This document shows positions 47,800 to 58,431 of a stretch of 64,000 bases of DNA, piece by piece. Under the pieces are notes generated by a model. That model ran no database searches. It was given only the letters and a program-made list of their open reading frames with translations, and was not told where the DNA came from. A program made the translations under genes and the position numbers. Positions within the stretch are counted from its first letter, which is position 1. The number at the start of each line of letters is the position of its first letter. The stretch is from Pogostemon cablin (lineage: Eukaryota > Streptophyta > Magnoliopsida > Lamiales > Lamiaceae). The stretch spans positions 1,374,001 to 1,438,000 of the forward strand of contig CM043001.1 in assembly GCA_023678885.1 (NCBI GenBank), in the 5' to 3' direction.

Positions 47800-50460
47800 T
47801 TAAGAAAATACATGTGTGTTCTCACAATGGACGTCTCATGATGCCTACTAAAGTCTCTAGTGAAGAGATGAGAGGTTCATAGAAATATGATGGTCTCATG
47901 TAACTCTTCGGATACTTGAGTAAGTTAAAAGGCAGAAGATCATGATTTAATTTGATGAATGAATTGGGAAAGCATGGAGTATAAATTGAAGGGAAACCTA
48001 GATCAATTTAATTCTTTGTGAATTGCCTAGATGTTTTTGAGTAAGTTCCACCTGAATTACAATATGATGTATATGGTGGAAAACTTCTGGCAAAACATGT
48101 GGCAAAGGAAAGTCATTTTCATCATAATGTGAACAAGTTTTATATCTTATTCACTAGTTGTTTAAAACATGATTAGTGATGGCATTTACTGACACGAAGT
48201 GTGTAGATACTGGAATCACTAAATGTTTATTACTAAGTGAGGATAAGATTGTTATGACATGGGTAAAACTACAAGAGTAGTGGCTATTGCAGTGGGAGTT
48301 GTTTATTTATCTTACGATATGAATAAACGTTTGATTTTATGAAATTGTCTTTACGTACATTTTCATAGAAAGAATTTAATTTCGGTTTCTATGCATTAAT
48401 AGATGGATACTCAATTTCATTTAAATGACATGGTCATTAAAATGAATGATAGAGTTGTAATCTGTTATGGTACGTTGGTGAACAATTTGTACACTCTTAA
48501 ATCATGTTTATTCCCTGGATGCGACAAATAGTAATTAATAATGAGTCTTCTAATCTAGTAAGAGAAAGGTACCTTCGGAAATGAATTTCCCACCTTAATG
48601 GTGTGACGAATAGAAGAAATAGCACTCTTATGGTAGTGATTAGATAGATGATGAATTATTTGGAATTACTAAATTCATTTTTGGATATGCCCTAGGAACA
48701 GTAATTCGTAAGAATGTTTATCTGTTTGTGGGATATCCTAGAAAAATGAAGGATGATTTATTTAGTCCACAAGATCGAAGAGTGATTGTTAACATAAACA
48801 CTAGTTTTTTGGAAAAGGACTATGTAATAAATCAAATACCCATGTATAAGTTGTTCTAAAGCAAGTGAGAGGAAAACACAAAGTATTAGTACCAAGTGTA
48901 CAAGAGAATATACCACAAGGTAAACTGCGACGCGTGTCACATCTGATACACAATTGCGTGTAGTGTCTTCTCGTAGTGGGAGGGTTGTTCTAAATCCTGA
49001 TAGATATATGTTTTGGGAGAGTCGTGAGGCTTGGTCCCTAGTAAACATGGAGTTAACCCACGAATACGACGAAGAACTACAAGATAGAAATGCGAAATCT
49101 TAACAAATTGCAATAAATGTTGAAATAGAATCAATAGATTCTAAATAAGATCTGGATGATTGTAGAACCACGGATGGTGTGAAAACCATTGGAAGTGGTC
49201 ATACAAAATAAAAGAGGATCATACGGTAAGGTGAAAACCTTATAAGTAAAGCTTGTTGGGAAAAGGTATACTCAGAAAGAAAGGGTTCGATTATGAGAAA
49301 ACCTGTTCGCCAGTAGCTATGCTTATGTTGATCCGGACTCTTTTATCTGTTGCTACTCATATGAAATATGAGGGATAGCAAATAGATGTCGAGACAGCTT
49401 TCCTGATTGGAAGTCTTAAGGGAAACATCTATGTGAAGCAACCAGAGTGATTCATTGCAAAGAGCTAAGAGCATTGTGATAGTGAGCTTAAAAGTGTCCA
49501 TTAATGGACTAAAACAAGCTTCAAGATCATGAAACATCCGTTTTGATGAGGTAATCCAGTGACATGGATCTAATCAATGATCGGATGGGTCTTGTGTATT
49601 GAAAAGAGTGATAGAAACGTGGTGGTATTACTTGTACTATACATAGATATTATCTTGCTCATTGGAGACAATGAAAGAGTATTATCGGGCGTATGGGGTA
49701 TGGTTAATAAAGCGGTATAAGATGAAGGACTTAAGAGGAGCAAAAATATCCTTTTGATCACGGTAATACGGATCACAAGAAAGGATGTTATGCTTATCTC
49801 AAGCTTCATGAAATGATACAATCCTTACTCGTTTTAGCATGTGACTTATCTAAGGAAATGTGTCTTGAGACACAAAAGGAAGATAAAGGAGATGAAAGCA
49901 GTTTCTTATGCTTCGATAAATGAGGAAGCCTAATCTAAGGAATGCTATACATGAGTATGGATATCTGTTTTGCTAAATGCATGAACAGTGGGTATCAACA
50001 TAACCTGGAACAAGAATGATGAGCTGTGGTAAGACATATATGAAGTGCCTGAGAAGGACTGGAAATTATATGTAAGCTTACTAGACAGATTCACTGCTTC
50101 TTGTGGATTACGTAGATTCAGATTTTTTAGTCAGATTAGACGGCAGTAAATCCACCTCAAGGTTATGTGTTTAATTTTAGGAAGTTGAGTCATAATGTGG
50201 AGGAGTGTTATATAGAAATGTATTTCAGACTTCGGACTCCATATGGAAAGATGATAAATTGGAGCCTATGAGGCAACCAATGTATCTGTATGACTCTAGA
50301 AACTTCAAGATGGACTTTGATGTGATTCTAAGTTTGCCCAAGGTTATCACAATTTATATTGATGATATTGGTGCAGTTGCAAACTTGAAGGAATCACAAG
50401 TCCATAAGGCAATTAAACACATGGAGCGCAAGTACCACCTGTTACGAGAAATCGTATGAT
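47800..50460 (+). pseudogene. E2 gag-pol remnant
   Basis: Gag-like and protease-like text matches E1 (DTGIT reading near 48205). Near 48585 the sequence jumps from the region equivalent to E1 about 42310 directly to that equivalent to E1 about 42790, so most of the integrase is lost. RT reads up to KQPE then stops at 49448-49450; the RT box is YIDI. RNase H ends in an open stretch 50205-50459 with VHKAIKHMERKYHLLREIV. Stops and frameshifts lie throughout. Confidence 0.85.
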
Positions 50461-50611
50461 GAGGGGAAGGTTGTTGTTGCCTAGATTGCATCGGATGATG
50501 ACCTAGTAAATCCATTTACAAGGACATTCAGGCGAGAGCTTTTAATGGTCGTGTAGTGGGAGTGGGAATCAGATGTATGGCAGAAGACATGACAGCATAG
50601 TCTTTTAGTAT

Positions 50612-50622
50612 AAGTGGGAGAT
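50612..50622 (+). promoter_or_regulatory. E2 polypurine tract
   Basis: AAGTGGGAGAT directly before the 3' LTR. Confidence 0.85.
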
Positions 50623-52009
50623 TGTTGGATTGTATACTAAAAGTCTAGTTTTTTGTATGAACAATATTATAACAATTAATTTGAAATGAGAATCATATGA
50701 TCAAATGATTGCATCTTATAATTTATTTATATGTTCGATGCAATAGTCCACTTACTTTATATTGTAGATAATATGTTGTGCGACAACACGCGGAAGATCA
50801 TATTATCGGTTTCCTTATAAAGTATAAACAGATGCTCACAACTGAGATAGACGGGGACTCTCTATCGGGATGGTTGTAGTGTGGTTTGGTATTAGCTTGT
50901 CTTGGCTATAGAATCACATTAGTGCACTTGTGTGTATTGAGCAGGACCGCTTGAGATCGTTCGACTTATACTGACTTATAGGAGAACTTGATCTCAGTTA
51001 TTATGGAAGTTCGTGCTCTTAATCCCTATACAATAACCTCGACACGTAGGGCAGTATGTATTTCTTTGATTCATCAATGGGTGAGATTTACATGTAATTA
51101 AATCAACAAACTCGATGAGTTGGGAAGTAGTGCTGTCTCTATGGTGTGCTGTTGATTGTAGAAGGAATCCGTGTCCGTCATAGGTTGATGATGTCCCCTT
51201 GAGGAGCTCATAAGGATTATCATGTAAACCCTGCAGGTGGAATTTATTCCGGCATGATAATGAGGTTGAGTGGTACTACTCTTGGATGAGATATTAATTA
51301 ATTGAGTTGTCAGTAACTTAAATTAATTAATGGACATTGTATATCTTAAACATGGGGAGACTAACGGGCTCATAATAAGAAGGAGCCCAAAACGTAATTT
51401 TGGGATTGGTACGGTAGTGCAGTAATAATATTTTAGTGGAATATATTATTATTATTGGACTTAAGTATAAGCTTTGGGCTAAGCTTGGATACTTAAGCCC
51501 AATGGAGGCCCAACCCAATTTCTCCTCCTGGTCCCTGCTGTAGCCCATGTATATAAGTCACCTCAGTTTGTTCTAAACCTAACTCTGCGCCTAACATACG
51601 AGAGAGAGAGTGAACAGCAGATTGAGTAGGTCTCATAGATCGTCGCCCACACGACGTCGAGATCGGACTTGGGACATACAACAGAAGACCGGAAGGTCGT
51701 TTGCTGCTGCAGTTCGTCATGTTACAAAATTCATACAAAATCGTACAGTACTCCGATTTTGATGTATTATATACTGACGGAAAGCCGTCGAAGAGAGGAT
51801 CGTCTGAGCACAAAGACCACTCAATTCCGACATCAGAAGAGGAACTTATGGCTATTCTCGTGGGACTGCGCAGTCTGCCAGCGAGAATTCAACCTCTACA
51901 TCAACCCTTGGTGAAAGGTAATGCGTTTCATGTTTACTTGCTTCCGCTGCTTGTTAGAAATACATGGAACCCTAACGGGTCACGTTAACCAAACGATCGA
52001 ATGCCAACA
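50623..52009 (+). repeat. E2 3' LTR
   Basis: 1387 bp. In every part compared it equals 43715-45101, and all ORFs shared by the two LTRs keep exactly the same spacing. Confidence 0.95.
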
Positions 52010-52014
52010 AAAGC

Positions 52015-53123
52015 AAGCTTCAAAATTATGAAACATCCGTTTTGATGAGGTAATCCAGTGACATGGATCTAATCAATGATCGAATGGGTCTTGTGTATTG
52101 AAAAGAGTGATGGAAACATGGTGGTATTTCTTGTACTATACGTAGATAGTATCTTGCTCATTGGAGACAATGAAAGAGTATTGTCGGGTGTATGGGTATG
52201 GTTGATAAAGCGGTATGAGATGAAGGACTTAAGAAGAGCAAAAATATCCTTTTGATCACGGTAATACGGATCACAAGAAAGGATGTTATGCTTATCTCAA
52301 GTTTCATATAATGATACGATCCTTACTCGTTTAGCATGTGAATTTATCTAAGTGAATGTGTCTTGTGACACAAAAGTAGATAAAGAAGATGAAAGCGGTT
52401 CCTTATGCTTCGGCAAATGAGGAAGATTAATCTAAGGAATGCTATGCACGAGATTGGATATCTATTTTGCCGATGGCATGAACAGTGGGTATCAAGGTAA
52501 CCTAAAATAAGAATGTTGAATTATGGTAAGACATATACTTATGTACCTGAAAAGGACTAGAAATTATATGTAGGCTTACCGGACAGATTCGCTGCTTCTT
52601 ATGAGTTACGTAGATTCGGATTTTTCAAATCAGATGGGGATGGCAGTAAATCCACCTCAAAGGTTATGCGTTTAATTTTAGGAAGTAGAGTCATAATGTA
52701 GAGGAGTGTTATATAGAAATATATTTCAGACTCCGGATTCCATCATGGAAAGATGATAAATTGGACCCATGAGGCAGCCAAAGTATCTGTATGACTCTAG
52801 AAACTTCATGATGGACTTTGGTGTGATTCTAAGTTTGCCCAAGGTTATCACAATTTATATTGATGATATTGGTGCAGTTGCAAACTTGAAGGAATCACAA
52901 GTCCATAAGGCAATTAAACACATGGAGCGCGAGTACCACCTATTATGAGAAATCGTATGATGAGGGGAAGGTTGTTGTCACCTAGATTGCATCGGATGAT
53001 AACCTAGTAAATCCATTTACAAGGACCTTAAGGCGATAGCTTTTGATGGTCGTGTAGTGGGAGTGGAAATCAGATGTATGGCAGAAGACATGACAGCATA
53101 GTCTTTTAGTATAAGTGGGAGAT
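52015..53123 (+). pseudogene. E1 pol remnant, downstream part
   Basis: Continuation of E1 RT after the E2 insertion. The RT box at 52139-52150 reads YVDS. RNase H words such as GAVANLKESQVHKAIKHMER lie near 52870-52930, followed by a stop in the LLREIV region (TATTATGAGAAATC). The polypurine tract is at 53113-53123. Confidence 0.82.
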
Positions 53124-54511
53124 TGTTGGATTGTATACTAAAAGTCTAGCTTTTTGTATGAACAATGTTATAACAATTAATTTGAAATGAGAATCGTATG
53201 ATCAAATGATTGCATCTTATAATTTATTTATATGTTCGATGCAATAGTCCACTTACTTTATAATGTAGACAATATGTTGTGCGACAACACGTGGAAGATC
53301 ATATTATCGGTTTTCTTATAAAGTATAAACAGATGCTCACAACCAAAATAGACGGGGACTCTCTATCGGGATGGTTGTAGTGTGGTTTGGTATTAGCTTG
53401 TCTTGGCTATAGAATCACACTAGTGCACTTGTGTGTATTGAGCAGGACCGCTTGAGATCGTTTGACTTATACTGACTTATAGGAGAACTTGATCTCAGTT
53501 ATTATGGAAGTTCATGCTCTTAATCCCTATACAATAACCTCGACACGTAGGGCAGTATGTATTTCTTTGATTCATCAATGGGTGAGATTTATATGTAATT
53601 AAATCAACAAACTCGATGAGTTGGGAAATAGTGCTGTCTCTATGGTGTGTTGTTGATTGTAGAAGGAATCTGTGTCCGTCATAGGTTGATGATGTCCCCT
53701 TGAGGAGCTCATAAGGATTATCATGTAAACCCTGCAGGTGAAATTTATTCCGACATGATAATGAGGTTGAGTGGTACTACTCTTGGATGAGATATTAATT
53801 AATTGAGTTGTCAGTAACTTAAATTAATTAATAGGCATTGTATATCTTAAACATGGGGAGACTAACGGGCTCATAATAAGAAGGAGCCCAAAACGTAATT
53901 TTGGGATTGGTACGGTAGTGCAATAATAATATTTTAGTGGAATATATTATTATTATTGGACTTAAGTATAAGCTTTGGGCTAAGCTTGGATACTTAAGCC
54001 CAATGGAGGCCCAACCCAATTTCTCCTCCTGGTCCCTGCTGTAGCCCATGTATATAAGTCATCTCAACTTATCTGGAACCCTAATCTAACTGATTATTCA
54101 CATGTGATGAGGGTTGAGAGCAGATTGAGGAGGTCTCGTAGATCGTCGCCCACACGACGTCGAGATCGGACTTGGGACATACGGCAGAAGATCAGAAGGT
54201 AGTTTGCTGCTGCTGTCCGTCACATTGCGAAATTGATATAAAATCTTAAAGTACTCAGAATTTAATTATCAATATATTGATGGAAAGCCGTTGAAGAGAG
54301 GATCGTCTGACAATAAAGATCATTCAATTCCGACATCAGACGAGGAAGTTATGGATATTCTCGTGGGACTGCGCAGGCTGCCTGCGAGAATCAATCTTCA
54401 TCAACATACCTTGGTGAACGGTAATCGTTTCTATAATTTATTGCTTCCGCTGTGATAGAAACGCATGGTATCCTAACAGGTCACGTTAACCAAACGATCC
54501 AAGCGCCATCA
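53124..54511 (+). repeat. E1 3' LTR
   Basis: 1388 bp, homologous to 37609-38995 but with many substitutions (for example ACCGAGATAG against ACCAAAATAG, and CACGCGG against CACGTGG) and at least one 1-bp indel (AACGG/AACGGG). TATATAAG lies at 54051-54058. Confidence 0.93.
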
Positions 54512-54516
54512 GTCCA

Positions 54517-55430
54517 CTGGTTAGGTATTGAACCATTAAAACAATTCTTGCTAAGATCCCTGGACAGCACAAGAATAAGAAAATGTCAAAGCTAAGATTA
54601 AGTACTACAATCATCAAATTAGTAGAAATAGACTTGAGAGGATATGATCTAAATGATGATGCTTACAAGTGTTTAAGATGACAAAGTTGAGCAAATTCTG
54701 CAAGAACGCCTCCCATTAAATTCTCTCCTTTCAATGCTCTGCAGCAAAATTTTACACCACAATGGCAAACGATCCAATTCATGTATACGTTTACTAATTA
54801 GAAGCTTTATAATATTATAAAAGAGTAAAAATAATACAAAGTCGAGCCAGAAGATGCTAAAAAATGCCACAAGCAGAAAAAAATAATGAAACTAAGGAGC
54901 GAGATTAAAGAAGTAACAAAATTGAAAACTAATACACTGCAACAACATGGCAGGTAGAATTTTGGTGTCGGCAACGACAAGTGACGGAAATTCCGTTGCA
55001 GGGATCCTTGCTAAGACATTTTCTCCATTTTCTCTCAATAAGTTTTAACGCCCTCACTGTGAATCAATAGCAAACACCTCTTATCATATTCAAAATGTTA
55101 GCTGAAGAACCTAAGAAAATCAATAAGATTAAGAAGATGAGCTTGACATTCTTCATCATCTCTCCCAATTGGTTGGACCACTTCATGTCAAGCCCAGGGA
55201 ACAAAATAGAATCTTGTTGTGTTTCTTAAACAATCCAAGCTAGGATTCGGGTTACTATCGCTACAATTGTGATTTTAAAAATCGAGATCTGCAGATCCTG
55301 GTTGATCACTTCAAGAATCTAACTCAGAACTTAGAACACTCAACTCGCTTAATGATTATGGAAGTTAACAGATCAAAAGCTATGGACGTCCAACCGTGTG
55401 TGCTCCCTTATAAACAAACCCGTGCATGTT
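54517..55430. other. Intergenic DNA, no recognised gene
   Basis: Continues the DNA interrupted by E1 at 37608. ORFs are short. The minus-strand ORF at 54673-54870 and other frames show no family I know. Confidence 0.5.
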
Positions 55431-56199
55431 TTCCTTGTAACCACCTTAGCAAAGGACTCTTGATTCTTGAAGTATTTTTTTTAAATGCAAAAAGTTTTAA
55501 TTAAATTATTGAAATGGGTTGCTGGTTGAAAAAAAGCAAAAAAATAAGTGGTTGTATTGAAGCAACAACTTGAGGTAGTGGTGCAGCAAAATTTGAACCT
55601 GGAAGTAAAGACGAGTCATCTTGATAGCGCCTTAAAGGAATACGTTAGACAACTGAGACAAGCAAGAGACGAAGAGGATAAACGAATCTCTGATGCTATC
55701 TTGGAAAAAAGCGACGAGTGGTAATTGAACTTGAGAAGCATATTGTTGAAAATTTTACTGCTACAAATCATAATACTATCCTTATTCTTGAATCTTTGGA
55801 GATTGAGAATTTGCTCTTGAGAAAGGAGAGAGTTGGAAGTTGTGACAATTGACAAAGATTTAAGCTCACAAGCTGAAAAAACTGCTAGCAAGCTGCAGCT
55901 GGAGAGCATAAAGAAGGTTGCTAAGCTAGAGGGAGAGTGTACAAGGCTCCAATCTATAGTTCAAAAATCATCTCCACTCTTTTTCTGTGTTGAATCTCAA
56001 ATACAAAGTATTGGAGAAGCAAATGGATCAGAGCCAGACTGGTTGGATTCACAGGCGCCATCAGTTGTTATCTCAGGGACTAATCAACTTAAGAAACCAT
56101 CGACTAAGAATCTTGTAGTTGAAATTGACATGATGGACGACTTTCTAGATATTTCGTTCCTTGTAACCACCTTAGCAAAGGACTATTGATTCTTGAAGT
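55431..56199. repeat. 43-bp direct repeats flanking the FPP fragment
   Basis: TTCCTTGTAACCACCTTAGC... occurs at 55431-55473 and again at 56157-56199 with one difference (GGACTC/GGACTA). The second copy begins just where similarity to the FPP protein stops. Confidence 0.9.
55521..56155 (+). pseudogene. Fragment of a filament-like plant protein (FPP) gene
   Basis: FPP proteins are long coiled-coil proteins of plants. The fragment shows LKQQLEVVVQQNLNLEVKTS and SHLDSALKEYVRQLRQARDE, then EKSDEW, and later LQLESIKKVAKLEGEC and EIDMMDDFLDI. These segments follow the order found in FPPs. It is broken: TGA at 55527-55529 replaces a conserved Trp, TAA at 55545-55547 replaces a Glu, a frameshift follows EKSDEW near 55721, and more stops follow before the 55833-56189 frame. 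The section between the segments is shortened relative to a full FPP. No introns are evident. Confidence 0.8.
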
Positions 56200-56243
56200 G
56201 TATCTTTATGCAACACGTCCACAATACTCGTAAACCCTTTAGC

Positions 56244-56401
56244 TACAAAAATACACCCGATGACAATATGAATATTTTTTAATTAAATTTTCTTTTTGTG
56301 AATTTTCATTCTATTGAGAACTTTACAAAAATACACTCGTTGATAATATGAGTTTTTTTAATTAAATTTCCTTTTTGCGGATTTTCATTATGTTGAGAAT
56401 A
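56244..56401. repeat. 80-bp tandem duplication
   Basis: Two diverged copies beginning TACAAAAATACACYCG at 56244 and 56324, each followed by TTTTTTTAATTAAATT and GATTTTCATT-type words. Confidence 0.8.
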
Positions 56402-57164
56402 TTTTTTTTTTTTTGAATTTTAATGTTACACATAATTTCTTAAAATTTAATTGAATTTATGAAACCATGTGATCTTACCCTATCCAATAAATCCAATTTA
56501 AAATGTAATATATATAATTATAGTAAGAAATTTATAATTCTATTTTCTATGTCATTTATTTTGTTTTCACTTCTAAAATCCTTCAATATTAAATTATATT
56601 TGAATTTTTATTAAAAATTAAAAATTTGCTATATTATTTATATATTCTTGTTCATATATTCATTTATTATTTTAAAATAATTTTCTTATATATATTTTAT
56701 TACATGCTTTACATATATGTAATTAACATATTTATTTTATATTATTATTAATTTAATCTCTTAAATTAAAATTTTAGTAAATAGTTATTTTGTCGTTAAT
56801 TTTTCACTCCATTTTTCCTAATATTTTAACATCACACTTTTCGTTCTGTTCGTCCCAAATTCACTCTTTTTAATAAGAGGGAATGACACATAACTAATTT
56901 TCATATGACAGATTTTAATTTCAAAATTAACATAATTTTCTAACACACATAACAAATTCTACAAGTTATTTATTATAAAAAAATATATAAATATATACAA
57001 CTATTTTTATTAATATTCATGAAAAAACTCAAAATTGAGGCAAATAGAGGAATTATAAATCGGACTCCCTAACCAAAATTCTTGAATCCGTCCTTCTATT
57101 TTTGTTTGTGTACGTACTACCCTAACTTTACCCGATTAAACACTCTTATATATTAGATTAGTAG
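56402..57164. other. AT-rich intergenic DNA
   Basis: No ORF, RNA gene or bounded repeat seen. Confidence 0.55.
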
Positions 57165-57948
57165 CAAAGATGAAAATATCCCGAAATTTTCACGATATAT
57201 CCTTTTTTTATAGTACCGATATCGATATTGGAAAAAAAATATTTCTTTTTTGATAACGAGAAAATATCAAAAAAATATTGATATCAATTTGTCACAATTC
57301 AAATTTTTTCAGATATCGAGAAATATCGACAAAATATCGAGGATATATAAAAATAACGAAAAAATATCTATAATTTTTAAAAAATAAAATAATTTTTTAT
57401 TTTACTTCTACTAACCAAATACATTTTTTTGGTTATTAATATGTTTAATTTAAATAAATAAAAAAAAAAATAAAGCAATACTTGCGTTAAACCATCTCAT
57501 GGTAAGATTATTTTACGTTTGATTAATTCGATTGAACGACGTACTATTGACACATTTAGAACTATGTTCAAAATTTTTCTAATTCGATAAGCTGGTACCA
57601 ATATTATTTAGATCTAGACGGCGTGACATATTGTACATTTGAGCCTCATAGATCATCATTTTGGTATTAGTTATTATGTTTTAAACAATAAATATAATTA
57701 TTTTATGACTCCAGACTATTTAAATATATTGTTATTGATTTTCTTATCATGTGTTATGAGTTTTACTGAGATTTTAAAGTATATTTATATATTAAAATTA
57801 GTTATAATATATTGAAAAATTAATTAGTTAATTTTCTTCTTTTTGTCAAGTTTTCGTGATTTATTAATTTTTTATCGATATCGATATTCAATATATCCGT
57901 AAATTTGAGGTACCGATACTTTTATCGATATTGATATTTTCATTCTTA
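57165..57948. mobile_element. hAT-type non-autonomous element with ATCGATATCG arms, copy 2
   Basis: Ends CAAAGATGAAAATATC and GATATTTTCATTCTTA. The 8-bp target duplicates are ATTAGTAG (57157-57164) and ATTAGAAG (57949-57956), one mismatch. The centre is the reverse complement of the centre of 36748-37541 (for example GGTACCAATATTATTTAGAT here). It is 784 bp and non-coding. Confidence 0.8.
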
Positions 57949-57956
57949 ATTAGAAG

Positions 57957-58431
57957 TTTTATTTTTGTTTATGTACGTACTGCCCTAACTTCGCCCAATT
58001 AAACACTCTTCTATATTGTATTAGTAGTTAGTTTTCTCGTGAAAGTAAATTTCATTCCAACTGTATAAGTTTAATTCTATTAAATTTGGCTTGTTTGTGT
58101 AAACGTCTTTCAGATTCAAGCATTTTTTTATTATTTTTTTATTATTTAAATTTTAATTAATCAATAATAAAATTTACGCCGTAATTACTCTAAATTAGCT
58201 AGGCTGCTCCAATGTCCATATTACGGGCTAGCTAATTCCAAATTGTTTCTCTAAATAAAATTTTATTGATGTATCTTCATCTTATATCTTGAGAAAGGTA
58301 ATAGGGTATTTTGTAGTAATTAAGTCGTGTAAAATACTTATATTTATTTGTATTGCTTTCAAAAAATCATAATTATTGTTTCAGTAACTTTACACGAAGA
58401 TTAATATAGTATTTTAATTTAATTGGTAGTG
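57957..58431. other. AT-rich intergenic DNA
   Basis: No gene or clear repeat seen. A word close to 57103 (TGTACGTACTACCCTAACTT) recurs near 57972, so the hAT element may sit inside a short older duplication. Confidence 0.45.

Larger units (their letters stand above)
43715..52009 (+). mobile_element. E2: Ty1/copia element nested in E1, very recent and coding-defective
   Basis: LTRs at 43715-45101 and 50623-52009, both 1387 bp, offset by exactly 6908, with no difference found where compared. Target duplicates AAAGC lie at 43710-43714 and 52010-52014, and the E1 sequence continues cleanly across (ACTAAAGC/AAGCTTC). Primer site 45104-45115; polypurine tract 50612-50622. Gag to RNase H remnants are full of stops. 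An internal deletion near 48585 removes most of the integrase relative to E1. The RT stop is at 49448-49450 and the RT box at 49640-49651 reads YIDI. It must have moved using proteins from another element. Confidence 0.95.
37609..54511 (+). mobile_element. E1: Ty1/copia element, interrupted by E2
   Basis: LTRs at 37609-38995 and 53124-54511 are flanked by GTCCA (37604-37608 and 54512-54516). The element proper is 37609-43714 plus 52015-54511, about 8.6 kb; E2 and its duplicated AAAGC lie between. A primer site (38998-39009) and polypurine tract (53113-53123) are present. Domain remnants in order: gag about 41440-41880, protease about 41890-42120, integrase about 42480-42860, RT 43480-43714 continued at 52015-52330, and RNase H 52560-53010. 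The RT stop is at 43647-43649 and the RT box at 52139-52150 reads YVDS. The LTRs differ at many sites (roughly 20 noticed), so E1 is older than E2. Confidence 0.93.
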
